From Betaproteobacteria bacterium (GTDB taxonomy: Bacteria; Pseudomonadota; Gammaproteobacteria; Burkholderiales; Ga0077523), in NCBI GenBank assembly GCA_016713305.1, contig JADJPK010000031.1, forward strand, positions 496,001 to 560,000: a stretch of 64,000 nucleotides of DNA, written 5' to 3'. Shown in pieces: positions 26,297 through 34,726 of the stretch; position 1 is the first letter of the stretch; every line of letters starts with the position of its first letter. The notes beneath the pieces were generated by a model. That model ran no database searches. It was not told the DNA's origin and saw only the letters and a program-made list of their open reading frames with translations. The translations under genes were made by a program, and so were the position numbers.

Positions 26297-27127
26297 TCAG
26301 GGAGCCATCTTCGCGGCGAACTCCTCGAAGGAACCGGCAGACACGTCGACCCGGACGGTGGGCCCGGGTTCGCCGGTCGACGGGCCGAACTCGTCGAGTT
26401 GCGCCACGTGCGCCGTGCTCAGACCCGCGGCACCCGCAGCCTCCAGGTCGTTGCTATGGGCTGCGACCATCATGCACTCCTTCGGCACGAGGTTGAAGGC
26501 TTCCGCGGCGACCAGGTAGACGCGAGGCTTCGGCTTGTAGTCTCCCGCGATCTCGGCGCCCAGAATGGCGTCCCACGGGAAATTGTTGCGCCGGGCCAGA
26601 TCCGCCATGAGCGCGATGTTGCCGTTGGAGCAGGGCGCGAGGAGATAGCGGGAACGCAGCTGATGAAGAGCGGCCGTCACGCCGGGCCACGCATCGAGCT
26701 TGTGCCAGGCGAGATTCAGGGTCTGGAGCGTCGCCTCGTCCAGCTTCTGCAGCCCGAATCGGGGACGGATGCGTTCGAGCATGCCTCTGTGAACGATGTC
26801 GAGCTTGGAGAACGGCTTCCTGCCGGAGCGGATCTCCTCCATCCCCGGCTGATACTCCGCCCGCCAGGCATCGGCGAAGGCGATCCAGTCCAGCTTGTAA
26901 CCGAGCGGCTCGAGCAGGGCCTTCGACTCGCGCGCCACGCCCGTGCGCCAGTCGACCAGCGTGCCGAACACATCGAAGACCATCGCTTTCACACCGTTCA
27001 TGGGTTCTCCCGCTTGCGTTTTCGACCAGGCGGGGCGAGCCCCCGCCACTTCCAATCCCCCGAGCAATGCCGCCGTGCCCAGCATGCCGGCTCGGCTCAG
27101 GAATGCCCGGCGTGGTACCGAGTTCAT
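26297..27127 (-). CDS. Haloacid dehalogenase-like (type II) protein with Tat signal
   Basis: 276 residues. The N-terminus is a Tat-type signal: 'PRRAFLSRAGMLGTAALLGG' up to about residue 35. The HAD core follows: nucleophile 'FDVFGTLVDWR' (Asp in DVFGT), 'APCSNGNIALMADLARR' (motif II Ser), 'DYKPKPRVYLVAAEAF' (Lys) and 'MVAAHSNDLEAAGAAG' (acidic motif). This is the 2-haloalkanoic acid dehalogenase layout, which is normally cytoplasmic. Export would be unusual for a dehalogenase. The methionine 42 residues in ('MNGVKAMVFD') could start a cytoplasmic form. Confidence 0.87.
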   Translation of the reverse strand: MNSVPRRAFLSRAGMLGTAALLGGLEVAGARPAWSKTQAGEPMNGVKAMVFDVFGTLVDWRTGVARESKALLEPLGYKLDWIAFADAWRAEYQPGMEEIRSGRKPFSKLDIVHRGMLERIRPRFGLQKLDEATLQTLNLAWHKLDAWPGVTAALHQLRSRYLLAPCSNGNIALMADLARRNNFPWDAILGAEIAGDYKPKPRVYLVAAEAFNLVPKECMMVAAHSNDLEAAGAAGLSTAHVAQLDEFGPSTGEPGPTVRVDVSAGSFEEFAAKMAP

Positions 27128-27164
27128 GAGAGATTCTCCCTTTGGGTTCTTGACACGGGCTCGC

Positions 27165-28244
27165 CTACCGATGCGTTGGCGCTCCGACGGCTTCGCATAC
27201 CGCGGCAGTCACGTCGTCCGTCGTGGCCGTGCCACCCAGGTCGCGGGTGTGCAGCGCGGGCATGGCGGTCACCTGTTCGATGGCGGCCATGACCCTGCGC
27301 GCCGCGGCCTGTTCCCCGAAATGTTCGAGCATCATGACCACGGACCAGAACGTGCCGATGGGATTGGCGAGTCCCTTGCCCATGATATCGAAAGCAGAGC
27401 CGTGTATCGGCTCGAACATGGACGGAAAGCGACGTTCCGGATCGATATTGCCCGTCGGCGCGATGCCCAGGCTGCCCGCGAGCGCCGCGGCCAGATCGCT
27501 GAGGATGTCCGCATGCAGGTTGGTGGCGACGATCGTGTCCAGGGACGCGGGCCGGTTCACCATACGGGCCGTGGCCGCATCCACCAGTTCCTTGTCCCAG
27601 GTCACGTCCGGAAACTCCCGGGCGACCCCGGCCGCCACTTCATCCCACATCACCATCGCGTGACGTTGCGCATTGGACTTGGTCACCACCGTGAGCAGCT
27701 TGCGCGGACGCGACTGCGCCAGACGGAAAGCGTAACGGATGATCCGTTCCACCCCGGCACGGGTCATGATGGTGACGTCGGTGGCCGCCTCGATGGGAAA
27801 GCCCTGGTGGACCCGGCCACCGGCTCCCGCGTACTCGCCTTCTGAGTTCTCGCGGACGATCACCCAGTCCAGCGCACCCGGGGCACACCTCTTCAAGGGG
27901 CCATCGATGCCCGGCAGCAGGCGCGTCGGCCGCACGTTGGCGTACTGGTCCAGTCCCTGACAGATGCGAAGGCGCAGGCCCCAGAGGGTGACATGGTCGG
28001 GAATGTCCGGATCGCCTGCGGATCCGAACAGAATGGCGTCCTTGCCCTTCAACTGCTCCAGCCCGTCGGCCGCCATCATCACACCGTGCCGGCGGTAGTA
28101 GTCGCCTCCCCAGTCGAAATTCTCGAATTCGAAAGCCAGGTTGTCGTCCGCGGCGGCGAGAGCCTCCAGGACTCTCCGGCCTGCGGGCACGACTTCCTTG
28201 CCGATTCCGTCTCCGGGGATGGTGGCGATGCGATACGTGGTCAT
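27165..28244 (-). CDS. Tartrate/D-malate dehydrogenase family (isocitrate-isopropylmalate dehydrogenase fold)
   Basis: 359 residues with 'IATIPGDGIGKEVVPAG', 'GSAGDPDIPDHVTLWGLRL', 'LDQYANVRP', 'VIVRENSEGEYAG' and the metal-site block 'NLHADILSDLAAALAGSLG', then 'FEPIHGSAFDIMGKGLANP'. Residues match the TtuC/DmlA branch rather than LeuB, oxidising D-malate or tartrate with NAD and Mn2+/Mg2+. The divergent LysR gene 97 bases upstream is its likely regulator. Confidence 0.88.
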   Translation of the reverse strand: MTTYRIATIPGDGIGKEVVPAGRRVLEALAAADDNLAFEFENFDWGGDYYRRHGVMMAADGLEQLKGKDAILFGSAGDPDIPDHVTLWGLRLRICQGLDQYANVRPTRLLPGIDGPLKRCAPGALDWVIVRENSEGEYAGAGGRVHQGFPIEAATDVTIMTRAGVERIIRYAFRLAQSRPRKLLTVVTKSNAQRHAMVMWDEVAAGVAREFPDVTWDKELVDAATARMVNRPASLDTIVATNLHADILSDLAAALAGSLGIAPTGNIDPERRFPSMFEPIHGSAFDIMGKGLANPIGTFWSVVMMLEHFGEQAAARRVMAAIEQVTAMPALHTRDLGGTATTDDVTAAVCEAVGAPTHR

Positions 28245-28294
28245 GGATGGCTCGGTGAACGTGAAGGAAACGCTAATGTAGGATCGGACATCAT

Positions 28295-28317
28295 TTCACG
28301 AACGTGCCGAAAGTGAA
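28295..28317 (+). promoter_or_regulatory. Inverted repeat, likely LysR-type operator
   Basis: TTCAC (28295-28299) and GTGAA (28313-28317) form a perfect dyad with a 13-nt spacer in the 97-base gap between the divergent dehydrogenase and LysR genes. LysR-type proteins bind such spaced dyads of the T-N11-A class. The position suits both autoregulation and activation of the dehydrogenase. Confidence 0.65.
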
Positions 28318-28341
28318 TCCACCGTTAACTGGAACTCAACA

Positions 28342-29274
28342 ATGGCGCTGACCCGCCCGACCGTCGTGCCCACCGATCTGAGCTTCTTCGCCGCGCTGGC
28401 GGCGTGCGGCAGTCTCAGCGCGGCGGCGCGGGAACTGGGAGTGACGACTCCCGCCGTGAGCAAGCGGCTCGCGCTGATGGAAACCCGGCTGGGCACGGCG
28501 CTGGTCAACCGCACCACGCGCCGGATGAGCCTCACACCGGAGGGAGAGCTGTTTCTCGAGTACGCTCGGCGAATTCTCGGCGAGATCGACGAACTGGCCG
28601 AATCGTTGAGCGTTGCTGCCGCCGAACCGAAGGGCCTGCTGCGCGTGAACGCCACGCTCGGCTTCGGGCGGCGGCACGTGGGTCCCGTCATTTCCCGCTT
28701 CGTACGTCAGCATCCTCAGGTGCAGATCCAGTTGCAGCTTTCGGTGGACCCGCCTGCCCTCACCGATGACAGTTTCGACGTATGCATCCGGTTCGGCGCC
28801 CCGCCGGACGCGCGCGTGATCGCCACGCGGCTCGCCCCCAACCGCCGCCTGCTGTGCGCGTCTCCCGCCTACATCCAGCGGCACGGACAGCCGCGCACCC
28901 CGAACGATCTGTCCAGGCACAACTGCATCTGCATCCGCCAGGGGGATGACGCCTACGGGGTGTGGACGCTGTCGGGCGGCCGCGGCGGAAAGCACGTGGA
29001 GACGGTGAAGGCGCGGGGAAACCTCATCACCAACGACGGCGAGATCGCCGTGCGGTGGGCGCTCGACGGGCATGGCATCCTGATGCGCGCGGAATGGGAC
29101 GTCGCCCCTCACATCCGTGCCGGCCGCCTGGTGCCGGTACTGTCTGCCTACCGGACCGCCGATGCCGACATCTACGCCGTGTACCCGCGGAGGCGGAACA
29201 TCGCCACGCGTGTGCGCGCGTTCGTCGACTTCACCGCAGAGGCATTTGCCCGGAGCCTCGAAGCCGCCAACTGA
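28342..29274 (+). CDS. LysR-family transcriptional regulator
   Basis: 310 residues. The N-terminal winged helix-turn-helix is clear: 'FFAALAACGSLSAAARELGV' then 'TTPAVSKRLALMETRLGTAL' and 'NRTTRRMSLTPEGELF'. The effector-binding domain begins near residue 90 ('GLLRVNATLGFGRRHVGPVI'). It probably controls the divergent tartrate/malate dehydrogenase in response to a dicarboxylate. No Shine-Dalgarno was seen before the ATG. Confidence 0.92.
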   Translation: MALTRPTVVPTDLSFFAALAACGSLSAAARELGVTTPAVSKRLALMETRLGTALVNRTTRRMSLTPEGELFLEYARRILGEIDELAESLSVAAAEPKGLLRVNATLGFGRRHVGPVISRFVRQHPQVQIQLQLSVDPPALTDDSFDVCIRFGAPPDARVIATRLAPNRRLLCASPAYIQRHGQPRTPNDLSRHNCICIRQGDDAYGVWTLSGGRGGKHVETVKARGNLITNDGEIAVRWALDGHGILMRAEWDVAPHIRAGRLVPVLSAYRTADADIYAVYPRRRNIATRVRAFVDFTAEAFARSLEAAN

Positions 29275-29293
29275 CCCGCCCCCGCGGCGATCG

Positions 29294-30370
29294 TCAGCCG
29301 TGGCGAAGCGCGTGCGCCGTCCACAGCGCCAGGGCGAACAGCACCAGGGCGCCACCCTGGTGTGCGGCGCCGAGGGCCACGGGCACATGCATCAGCAGAG
29401 TGGAGATGCCCAGACCCAGTTGAACGAACAGCATGGCAAGCAGGAGATTCAAGGGCCGCCTCGCGGAGGCGGGGAGATCGGCCTTGCGGGCTCGCCACCA
29501 GAACAGCGGAATCGCCACGAACAGACCCCATGCGATGAGGCGGTGGTCGAACTGCACCGTGGTGATGTTGTGGAACAGGTTGTCCCACCACGGTTCCATC
29601 GCCCCGAGTCCGGGCGGCACGACATGGCCGTCCATGAGGGGGAACGTGTTGTAGGCATATCCGGCTCGCGTGCCGGCGACCAGTGCGCCGGAGAGGACCA
29701 TCACGAACACGGCCGCAGACAGCCACCCCGCCAGCCGCGCGAGCCGCGCCTGATCGGCCGCGGGACGGAACCTGCCGCCGTCCGGCGTCAGCAGTCCAAG
29801 CGCGGTCCACCACATGGCCGCGAAAATGAGGAAAGCCATCCCCAGGTGAATGGCCAGGCGCACGTGGCTCACGCGCGGCGTATCGATGAGCCCGCTGCTC
29901 ACCATCCACCAGCCAATCGCACCCTGGAGTCCGCCAAGGCAGAAGATCGCCAGGAGCCGGGGAATCATGGCCTTCTCGACCCGGCGCCGGGCCAGAAACC
30001 ACAACAGCGGAACGATGAAGACGATCCCGATGGCTCGCCCCAGCAGGCGGTGGATGTACTCCCACCAGAAGATTCCCTTGAACTCGGGGAGACTCATGCC
30101 CTGGTTGACCTTCAGGTACTCGGGCGTCTGGCGGTACTTCGCGAACATCTGTTCCCACTCCGCCTCGTTCAGGGGCGGAAGCGTGCCCGCGATGGGTTGC
30201 CATTCGACGATGGACAACCCGGAGCGCGTGAGCCGCGTGACGCCGCCGACGACGACCATGACGAACACCAGGGAACAGCAGACCAGCAGCCAGAGGGCGA
30301 TGCGGCGCCGCGAGGCGGCGGATCGGGCCGGCGCGGAGCCGGAGGCGAAAACGGAGAGTGTGTGATCCAT
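29294..30370 (-). CDS. ctaA: Heme A synthase (CtaA/Cox15)
   Basis: 358 residues with eight membrane segments. It converts heme O to heme A for cytochrome aa3 oxidase. Conserved blocks: 'VVGGVTRLTRSGLSIVEWQP', 'FKGIFWWEYIHRLLGR' (His ligand), 'LGGLQGAIGWWMV', 'HLGMAFLIF', 'AGTRAGYAYNTFPLMDG', 'QFDHRLIAWG' and 'HQGGALVLF'. It matches the alphaproteobacterial/mitochondrial-like class without the paired loop cysteines seen in Bacillus. No other oxidase genes are nearby. Confidence 0.93.
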   Translation of the reverse strand: MDHTLSVFASGSAPARSAASRRRIALWLLVCCSLVFVMVVVGGVTRLTRSGLSIVEWQPIAGTLPPLNEAEWEQMFAKYRQTPEYLKVNQGMSLPEFKGIFWWEYIHRLLGRAIGIVFIVPLLWFLARRRVEKAMIPRLLAIFCLGGLQGAIGWWMVSSGLIDTPRVSHVRLAIHLGMAFLIFAAMWWTALGLLTPDGGRFRPAADQARLARLAGWLSAAVFVMVLSGALVAGTRAGYAYNTFPLMDGHVVPPGLGAMEPWWDNLFHNITTVQFDHRLIAWGLFVAIPLFWWRARKADLPASARRPLNLLLAMLFVQLGLGISTLLMHVPVALGAAHQGGALVLFALALWTAHALRHG

Positions 30371-30740
30371 GGGGGAATTCTAGCCCGGGCCACAGAGCAG
30401 GCCGGGGTTCGACATCGCCCCGTGTCGAGCGCTTGCGCTTGGCCGGATCCTCTTTGACCTTGAAGGAGCGGCGCGCGACCACCATGTCCCGGAGGAGGCC
30501 ATGGCCGCCGGCCGCGTTTCGAGCTGCGCTAGGCCGAGTCGCATATCGACGCGGGATGCGCGCCGGCGCACGCTGGCAACGACCCTGCCAGCAGCGTCTG
30601 CCGCCTCCATGACGGCCGGCCCGAAACTCGCTTCTCGTTGCGAGGGGTCTTTCCGGTGATTTCGATCCTCGTTCACCGGGACACCGTTTGACGGTCGGAC
30701 ACGGGCGCGCCCGATGAGGCGCCAGGACGACCGGGGAGCC
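30371..30740. other. Divergent intergenic stretch, no gene recognised
   Basis: 370 bases between ctaA and the acyltransferase-hydrolase fusion. It should hold both promoters. No convincing -35/-10, operator or RNA fold was identified. The ORFs here are arginine-rich shadows. Confidence 0.45.
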
Positions 30741-33071
30741 ATGCCGATGCCGTCTGAACTCGATCTGCCGATCAATCCTTCCGCCTACGAATGGAGCGGC
30801 CGGTTCATGCGGTTCCTGCGGCGAGTGCTCAAGGTGAACATTCGCCTGCATCACGACGAAGGCCAGATCGATTCCGGCGACATCTTCGTCTTCAACCACT
30901 TCGCGCGCTTCGAGACGTTCATCCCGCAATACCTGTTCTGGGAACATTCCGGCGCGTACTGCCGCTCGATCGCGGATCGAGGACTGTTCGCCCGCCGCGA
31001 TCGGTTCTCCCAGTATCTGCAGGCTGTCGGCGCCGTCCCGAACGATCATCCGCACCTGCTCACCTTCCTGGCGGCGGAAGTGCTGAGGGGCCGCAAGATC
31101 ATCGTGTTTCCGGAAGGGGGAATGGTCAAGGACCGGCAGGTCGTGGACGTCGACGGCGAGTACAGCATCTACTCGCGCACGGCGCAGGAGCGGCGCAAGC
31201 AGCACAGCGGCGCGGCTGTCATCGCCATGGCGCTGGAAGTGTTCAAGAAGGCCGTCGTGCTGGCAGCGGAACGGGATGACCGCGCGCGGCTGGACTCGTG
31301 GTGCTCGCTGCTGGGTGCCGAAAGCCATGACTCGCTGCTCGCGAAAGCCAGGCGTCCCACCCGGATCGTGCCCGCCAACATCACCTTCCACCCCATGCGT
31401 GTGCAGGCCAACGCGCTGCAGCGTGGCGTCGAACTGTTCAACCGGGGCATCAGCCCGAGGATGCGCGAGGAACTCCTGATCGAGGGAAACATCCTGCTTC
31501 GCGACACCGACATGGACATCCGCCTGGGCGATCCGCTGCGTGCGACGAGTTTCTGGACGCAACGCGAGCATCGGATGGTCGCCGAAAGGGCGGCACGGCT
31601 GGGAATGCTGGAGGATGCCTTCACGGCACACGGGGACCGGGCGGACCGCCGCATGCACGCAAACGCCACGAGGCTGCAGCCTGAAAAGCTGCGCGATGCC
31701 TACATGCACGAGATGTATCAGCTGCTGACGGTGAACCTGGGTCACCTTGCGGCGCTCCTTGTCTATCGTCACCTCGACGGCGGCGAGACCTCTGTGCCGG
31801 AGCTCGCGTTCCATCGCACCCTCTACCTCGCGATCAAGTATCTGCAGCGGGAAGACGGCGTCCACCTGCATCGCAGCCTTCGCAACCCCGATCGCTACGC
31901 CGGCCTGCCGGACGGCGCCTGCGTGACGCTGCAGGAATTCATGGCCACCGCGGATCGCCTCGGCCTCATCCGGCGGGAAGATGGCAATTACCGGTTCCTG
32001 CCCAAATTGCGGCAGGACCATCACTTCGACGAAGTGCGCCTCGAAAACCCCATCGAGGTGTCGGCGAACGAGGTCGCACCCATCCGCGCCGCGCGGGACT
32101 GCGTGGACCGCGCAATGCGTGACGCGGCGGCGCTCTCGGCGCCGGATCTGGCAGGGCTTCTCTTCGACGACGAGCGACGCTCGCACGACTGGGACCGCAA
32201 CAGCTTCAGCAAGCCCCGCCACGCGGCCATCAACGCATTGCAGACCCATCGGGAGGATGCCGCTCCCTTCCTTCACCATGCCGACGCGCCCCGCCGAATG
32301 GGCGTTCTGCTGGTCCACGGATTTCTCGCCTCGCCCGCCGAAGTGCGCGAGTTCGGCCGGCACCTCGCTCAGCACGGATTCGTCAACATGGGGGTTCGTC
32401 TGAAAGGCCACGGCACCTCGCCGTGGGATCTCAACGAAAGGACGCGGCACGAGTGGATTGCATCGGTGCGACGCGGCTACGAACTGCTGGCCCCTCTGGT
32501 CGACGAAGTCTGCGTGGTCGGGTTCTCGACCGGAGGTCTGCTGGGGCTCGAGCTGGCTTCAACGCTTCCGGCCCGGCTCGCCGGCGTGGCGGCGATCTCC
32601 GCACCCGTGCGCTTCCGCAATCGCAACATGGCCTTCGTACCTCTGGTCCACGGCACCAACAAGCTCGCGAACATGGTCGGGCGCAAGGGCGTGGTCACCT
32701 TCCGGCCGAACGCGTCCGAGCATCCGCACATCAACTACGTGCACCTGCCCATCCGCGCACTGTACGAGCTCGGACGCCTGGTCGACCAGGTACGCCGCAG
32801 ACTCGCCCTCGTGCAATGCCCGGCGCTGATCCTCCAGGGCGATCGCGATCCCGTCGTCGATCCGCTGAGCGCCATGCTGCTCTTTCGCGATCTGGGGACC
32901 GGCGACAAGCGGGTCCGCATGTTGCCTTCCGCTCGCCACGGGATTCTCTACGAGAACGTGGGCGGCACCTGGACGGAAACTCTGGCTTTCCTGCAGCATT
33001 GCGAAGCCCGCCCGGCGATGCCCGAAGTTCCGGATGGCATTTCCGCCATGCCGGTCGAAGCCGTGGCCTGA
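30741..33071 (+). CDS. Fusion of PlsC-like acyltransferase and alpha/beta hydrolase
   Basis: 776 residues. The N-terminal ~420 residues resemble glycerolipid acyltransferases: 'GDIFVFNHFARFETFIPQYL' holds a motif-I-like NHx4E where HX4D is expected, and 'KIIVFPEGGMVKDR' is the FPEG motif. A winged middle region follows. From about residue 520 there is an alpha/beta hydrolase: oxyanion 'VLLVHGFLASPAEVREFGRHL', nucleophile elbow 'VVGFSTGGLLGLELA' (GFSTG), acid 'LQGDRDPVVDP' and His in 'PSARHGILYENVG'. Such a two-enzyme protein could edit or recycle acyl chains on a glycerolipid. ATG at 30741 is chosen for the 'GGGGAG' just upstream. Confidence 0.82.
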   Translation: MPMPSELDLPINPSAYEWSGRFMRFLRRVLKVNIRLHHDEGQIDSGDIFVFNHFARFETFIPQYLFWEHSGAYCRSIADRGLFARRDRFSQYLQAVGAVPNDHPHLLTFLAAEVLRGRKIIVFPEGGMVKDRQVVDVDGEYSIYSRTAQERRKQHSGAAVIAMALEVFKKAVVLAAERDDRARLDSWCSLLGAESHDSLLAKARRPTRIVPANITFHPMRVQANALQRGVELFNRGISPRMREELLIEGNILLRDTDMDIRLGDPLRATSFWTQREHRMVAERAARLGMLEDAFTAHGDRADRRMHANATRLQPEKLRDAYMHEMYQLLTVNLGHLAALLVYRHLDGGETSVPELAFHRTLYLAIKYLQREDGVHLHRSLRNPDRYAGLPDGACVTLQEFMATADRLGLIRREDGNYRFLPKLRQDHHFDEVRLENPIEVSANEVAPIRAARDCVDRAMRDAAALSAPDLAGLLFDDERRSHDWDRNSFSKPRHAAINALQTHREDAAPFLHHADAPRRMGVLLVHGFLASPAEVREFGRHLAQHGFVNMGVRLKGHGTSPWDLNERTRHEWIASVRRGYELLAPLVDEVCVVGFSTGGLLGLELASTLPARLAGVAAISAPVRFRNRNMAFVPLVHGTNKLANMVGRKGVVTFRPNASEHPHINYVHLPIRALYELGRLVDQVRRRLALVQCPALILQGDRDPVVDPLSAMLLFRDLGTGDKRVRMLPSARHGILYENVGGTWTETLAFLQHCEARPAMPEVPDGISAMPVEAVA

Positions 33072-33088
33072 AGGGCCGGCACCGCTCA

Positions 33089-33119
33089 GGCCCGCGGCCC
33101 CGCGGGCCGATCGGCCCGC
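33089..33119 (+). other. Two mutually exclusive GC hairpins
   Basis: Segment A GGCCCGCGG (33089-33097) can pair with B CCGCGGGCC (33100-33108). B can instead pair with C within the perfect palindrome GCGGGCCGATCGGCCCGC (33102-33119). It lies 17 bases after the fusion gene's stop and has no T run. It could be a terminator or an mRNA-end structure. Confidence 0.5.
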
Positions 33120-33192
33120 GCGCGCGAATCGACGCAGGCCGGTCAATCGCTGCTAACCTTCCGCTTTTATGTTCCGAACCCAGGTGACGACC

Positions 33193-33624
33193 ATGTCCGA
33201 ACGTCCCGACGAATCGATGGATGCCGAAATGGATGCATCCGACCTTTACCGCGAAGAAATGATCACCGACCGCCGCGTCGGAACCATTCGCGTCCTGCAA
33301 CCGATCACCGCGGCAGGCGCGCCCGATCCTGCGCGCAAGGCGCAGTACATCGGAGAGGCGCAGATCATGACCTCGATGGGCGCCCTTCCGCTCAGCTTCG
33401 AACTGCCCGACGATTCCCTGGCCGCGGCCGTGGCCGGTTACGGCGCCGCCGCCAAGACAGCGATGGAGCGCGCGATGCGGGAACTGCAGGAACTTCGCCG
33501 CCAGGCCGCGTCGTCCATCGTGCTCCCGCAAGGCGGGGCCGGCGGTGCGATGGGAGGCGGCGGATTCGGCGGAGGCGGATTCGGCGGACCAGGCCGGGGG
33601 GGCGGCAAGCTCCAGATGCCCTGA
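33193..33624 (+). CDS. Conserved hypothetical protein with glycine-rich tail
   Basis: 143 residues, function unknown. The N-terminal half is acidic then conserved-looking: 'DLYREEMITDRRVGTIRVLQ' and 'RKAQYIGEAQIMTSMGALPL'. It is followed by a helix 'AKTAMERAMRELQELRRQAA' and a Gly-rich tail 'GGFGGGGFGGPGRGG'. There is no signal or membrane segment. I recall similar betaproteobacterial cytoplasmic proteins without a name. ATG at 33193 is preferred over 33169. Confidence 0.75.
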   Translation: MSERPDESMDAEMDASDLYREEMITDRRVGTIRVLQPITAAGAPDPARKAQYIGEAQIMTSMGALPLSFELPDDSLAAAVAGYGAAAKTAMERAMRELQELRRQAASSIVLPQGGAGGAMGGGGFGGGGFGGPGRGGGKLQMP

Positions 33625-33682
33625 GCGGCATCACCGGACGGCGGATCTCCTTGCGGCGCGGTGATGCAGGCACCGCGCCGCG

Positions 33683-33892
33683 TCAGAGTCCCATGAGCCA
33701 GGTCATGATCGACTTGGCGATGAAGCCCAGCATTCCGAACGACAGGACGAAGAAGAGCACGAACGTCCCCAGCCGGCCCGCCTTCGATTCCCTGGCGAGA
33801 TTCCAGATGATGAAGAGCATGTAGCCGATGAAGGCGGTCAGGCCGAAGGTCAGGCCGAATTCCGAAACCTGCTCTTCGCTCAGACCGAACAT
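33683..33892 (-). CDS. DUF2788 family small membrane protein
   Basis: 69 residues with two membrane segments: 'FGLTAFIGYMLFIIWNLA' and 'GTFVLFFVLSFGMLGFIAKS', joined by 'RESKAGRLG'. This is the typical DUF2788 layout. Function unknown. It lies 9 bases after the DUF2189 gene and is probably cotranscribed. Confidence 0.85.
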   Translation of the reverse strand: MFGLSEEQVSEFGLTFGLTAFIGYMLFIIWNLARESKAGRLGTFVLFFVLSFGMLGFIAKSIMTWLMGL

Positions 33893-33901
33893 CGCATCGT
33901 C

Positions 33902-34669
33902 CTATCGCCGCAGAGGCAATCCATCGGTGTCCACGAGATCCAGATAGGCATGCCAGGTGGCGTGACCGATCAGGGGGATCGTCACGATGAATCCGAGCAG
34001 GCCGGTTGCGAGAGACAGCATGGTGGCGGCGAGAATGATGCCGGCCCACAGAGCCATGGCGACGGGGTTGTCCCCCACCGCGCGGACACTCGCCAAGAGC
34101 GCGGGCCGCAAGGCGATATCCCGGTCGAGCAGCAGCGGCACCGACACGGCCGTCAACGCGAACACCACGGCAGAGCCGAGCCCGCCGAGAACCAGCCACA
34201 GGGCGAAAAGACCTTGGCCCTGCGACACGAGCGCATAGCGCAGGAACTCGGCGGGTGTGGCGAACCGTTCGCTCACGAACAAGCCAAACAGCAGGGCGGA
34301 TACGACGACCCAGGCGGTGGCAGCGGCGAGCAGAAGCAATCCGAGCTGGACCAGCGGCCGCGTTCCCCTCCGCCATGAAGCAACGACGTCGGAGAACTCC
34401 GCGGGCCGCCCGAGCCCACGAAGACGGCTCAATTCGTACAGCCCGGTGGCAAGGATGGGCGCTATCAGCACGAACCCGGAGAACGTCCCGGGCAGCAGCG
34501 GCCAGAAGACAAGCGTGACGGCGAGAATGACCCATCCACCAGCCGTGACGGCGACGCCGTGGGCAACGCTGGGCCACCCGACTGTCAGGAAATCACGCCA
34601 TCCGCGCGCAAGCCACTGCAGCGGGCGCGCTGTGTCAACGATGCGGGCGTTGGGAATGGCGACGTTCAT
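33902..34669 (-). CDS. DUF2189 family membrane protein
   Basis: 255 residues with about six hydrophobic segments. Family marks: 'LQWLARGWRDFLTVGWPSVA', 'LIAPILATGLYELSR' and 'LIGHATWHAYLDLVD' near the C-terminus. Function unknown. Confidence 0.86.
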   Translation of the reverse strand: MNVAIPNARIVDTARPLQWLARGWRDFLTVGWPSVAHGVAVTAGGWVILAVTLVFWPLLPGTFSGFVLIAPILATGLYELSRLRGLGRPAEFSDVVASWRRGTRPLVQLGLLLLAAATAWVVVSALLFGLFVSERFATPAEFLRYALVSQGQGLFALWLVLGGLGSAVVFALTAVSVPLLLDRDIALRPALLASVRAVGDNPVAMALWAGIILAATMLSLATGLLGFIVTIPLIGHATWHAYLDLVDTDGLPLRR

Positions 34670-34726
34670 GGGTGGGGTCCCTCCGCAGTGCGCGGCAGAC
34701 CCCGAAAGGGCAGGGGCTCGTTCATG

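Noticed and set aside
29172..32450. 1092-codon minus-strand ORF
   Set aside because: Antisense to the acyltransferase-hydrolase and LysR genes, low-complexity composition, no domain; typical GC-rich shadow.
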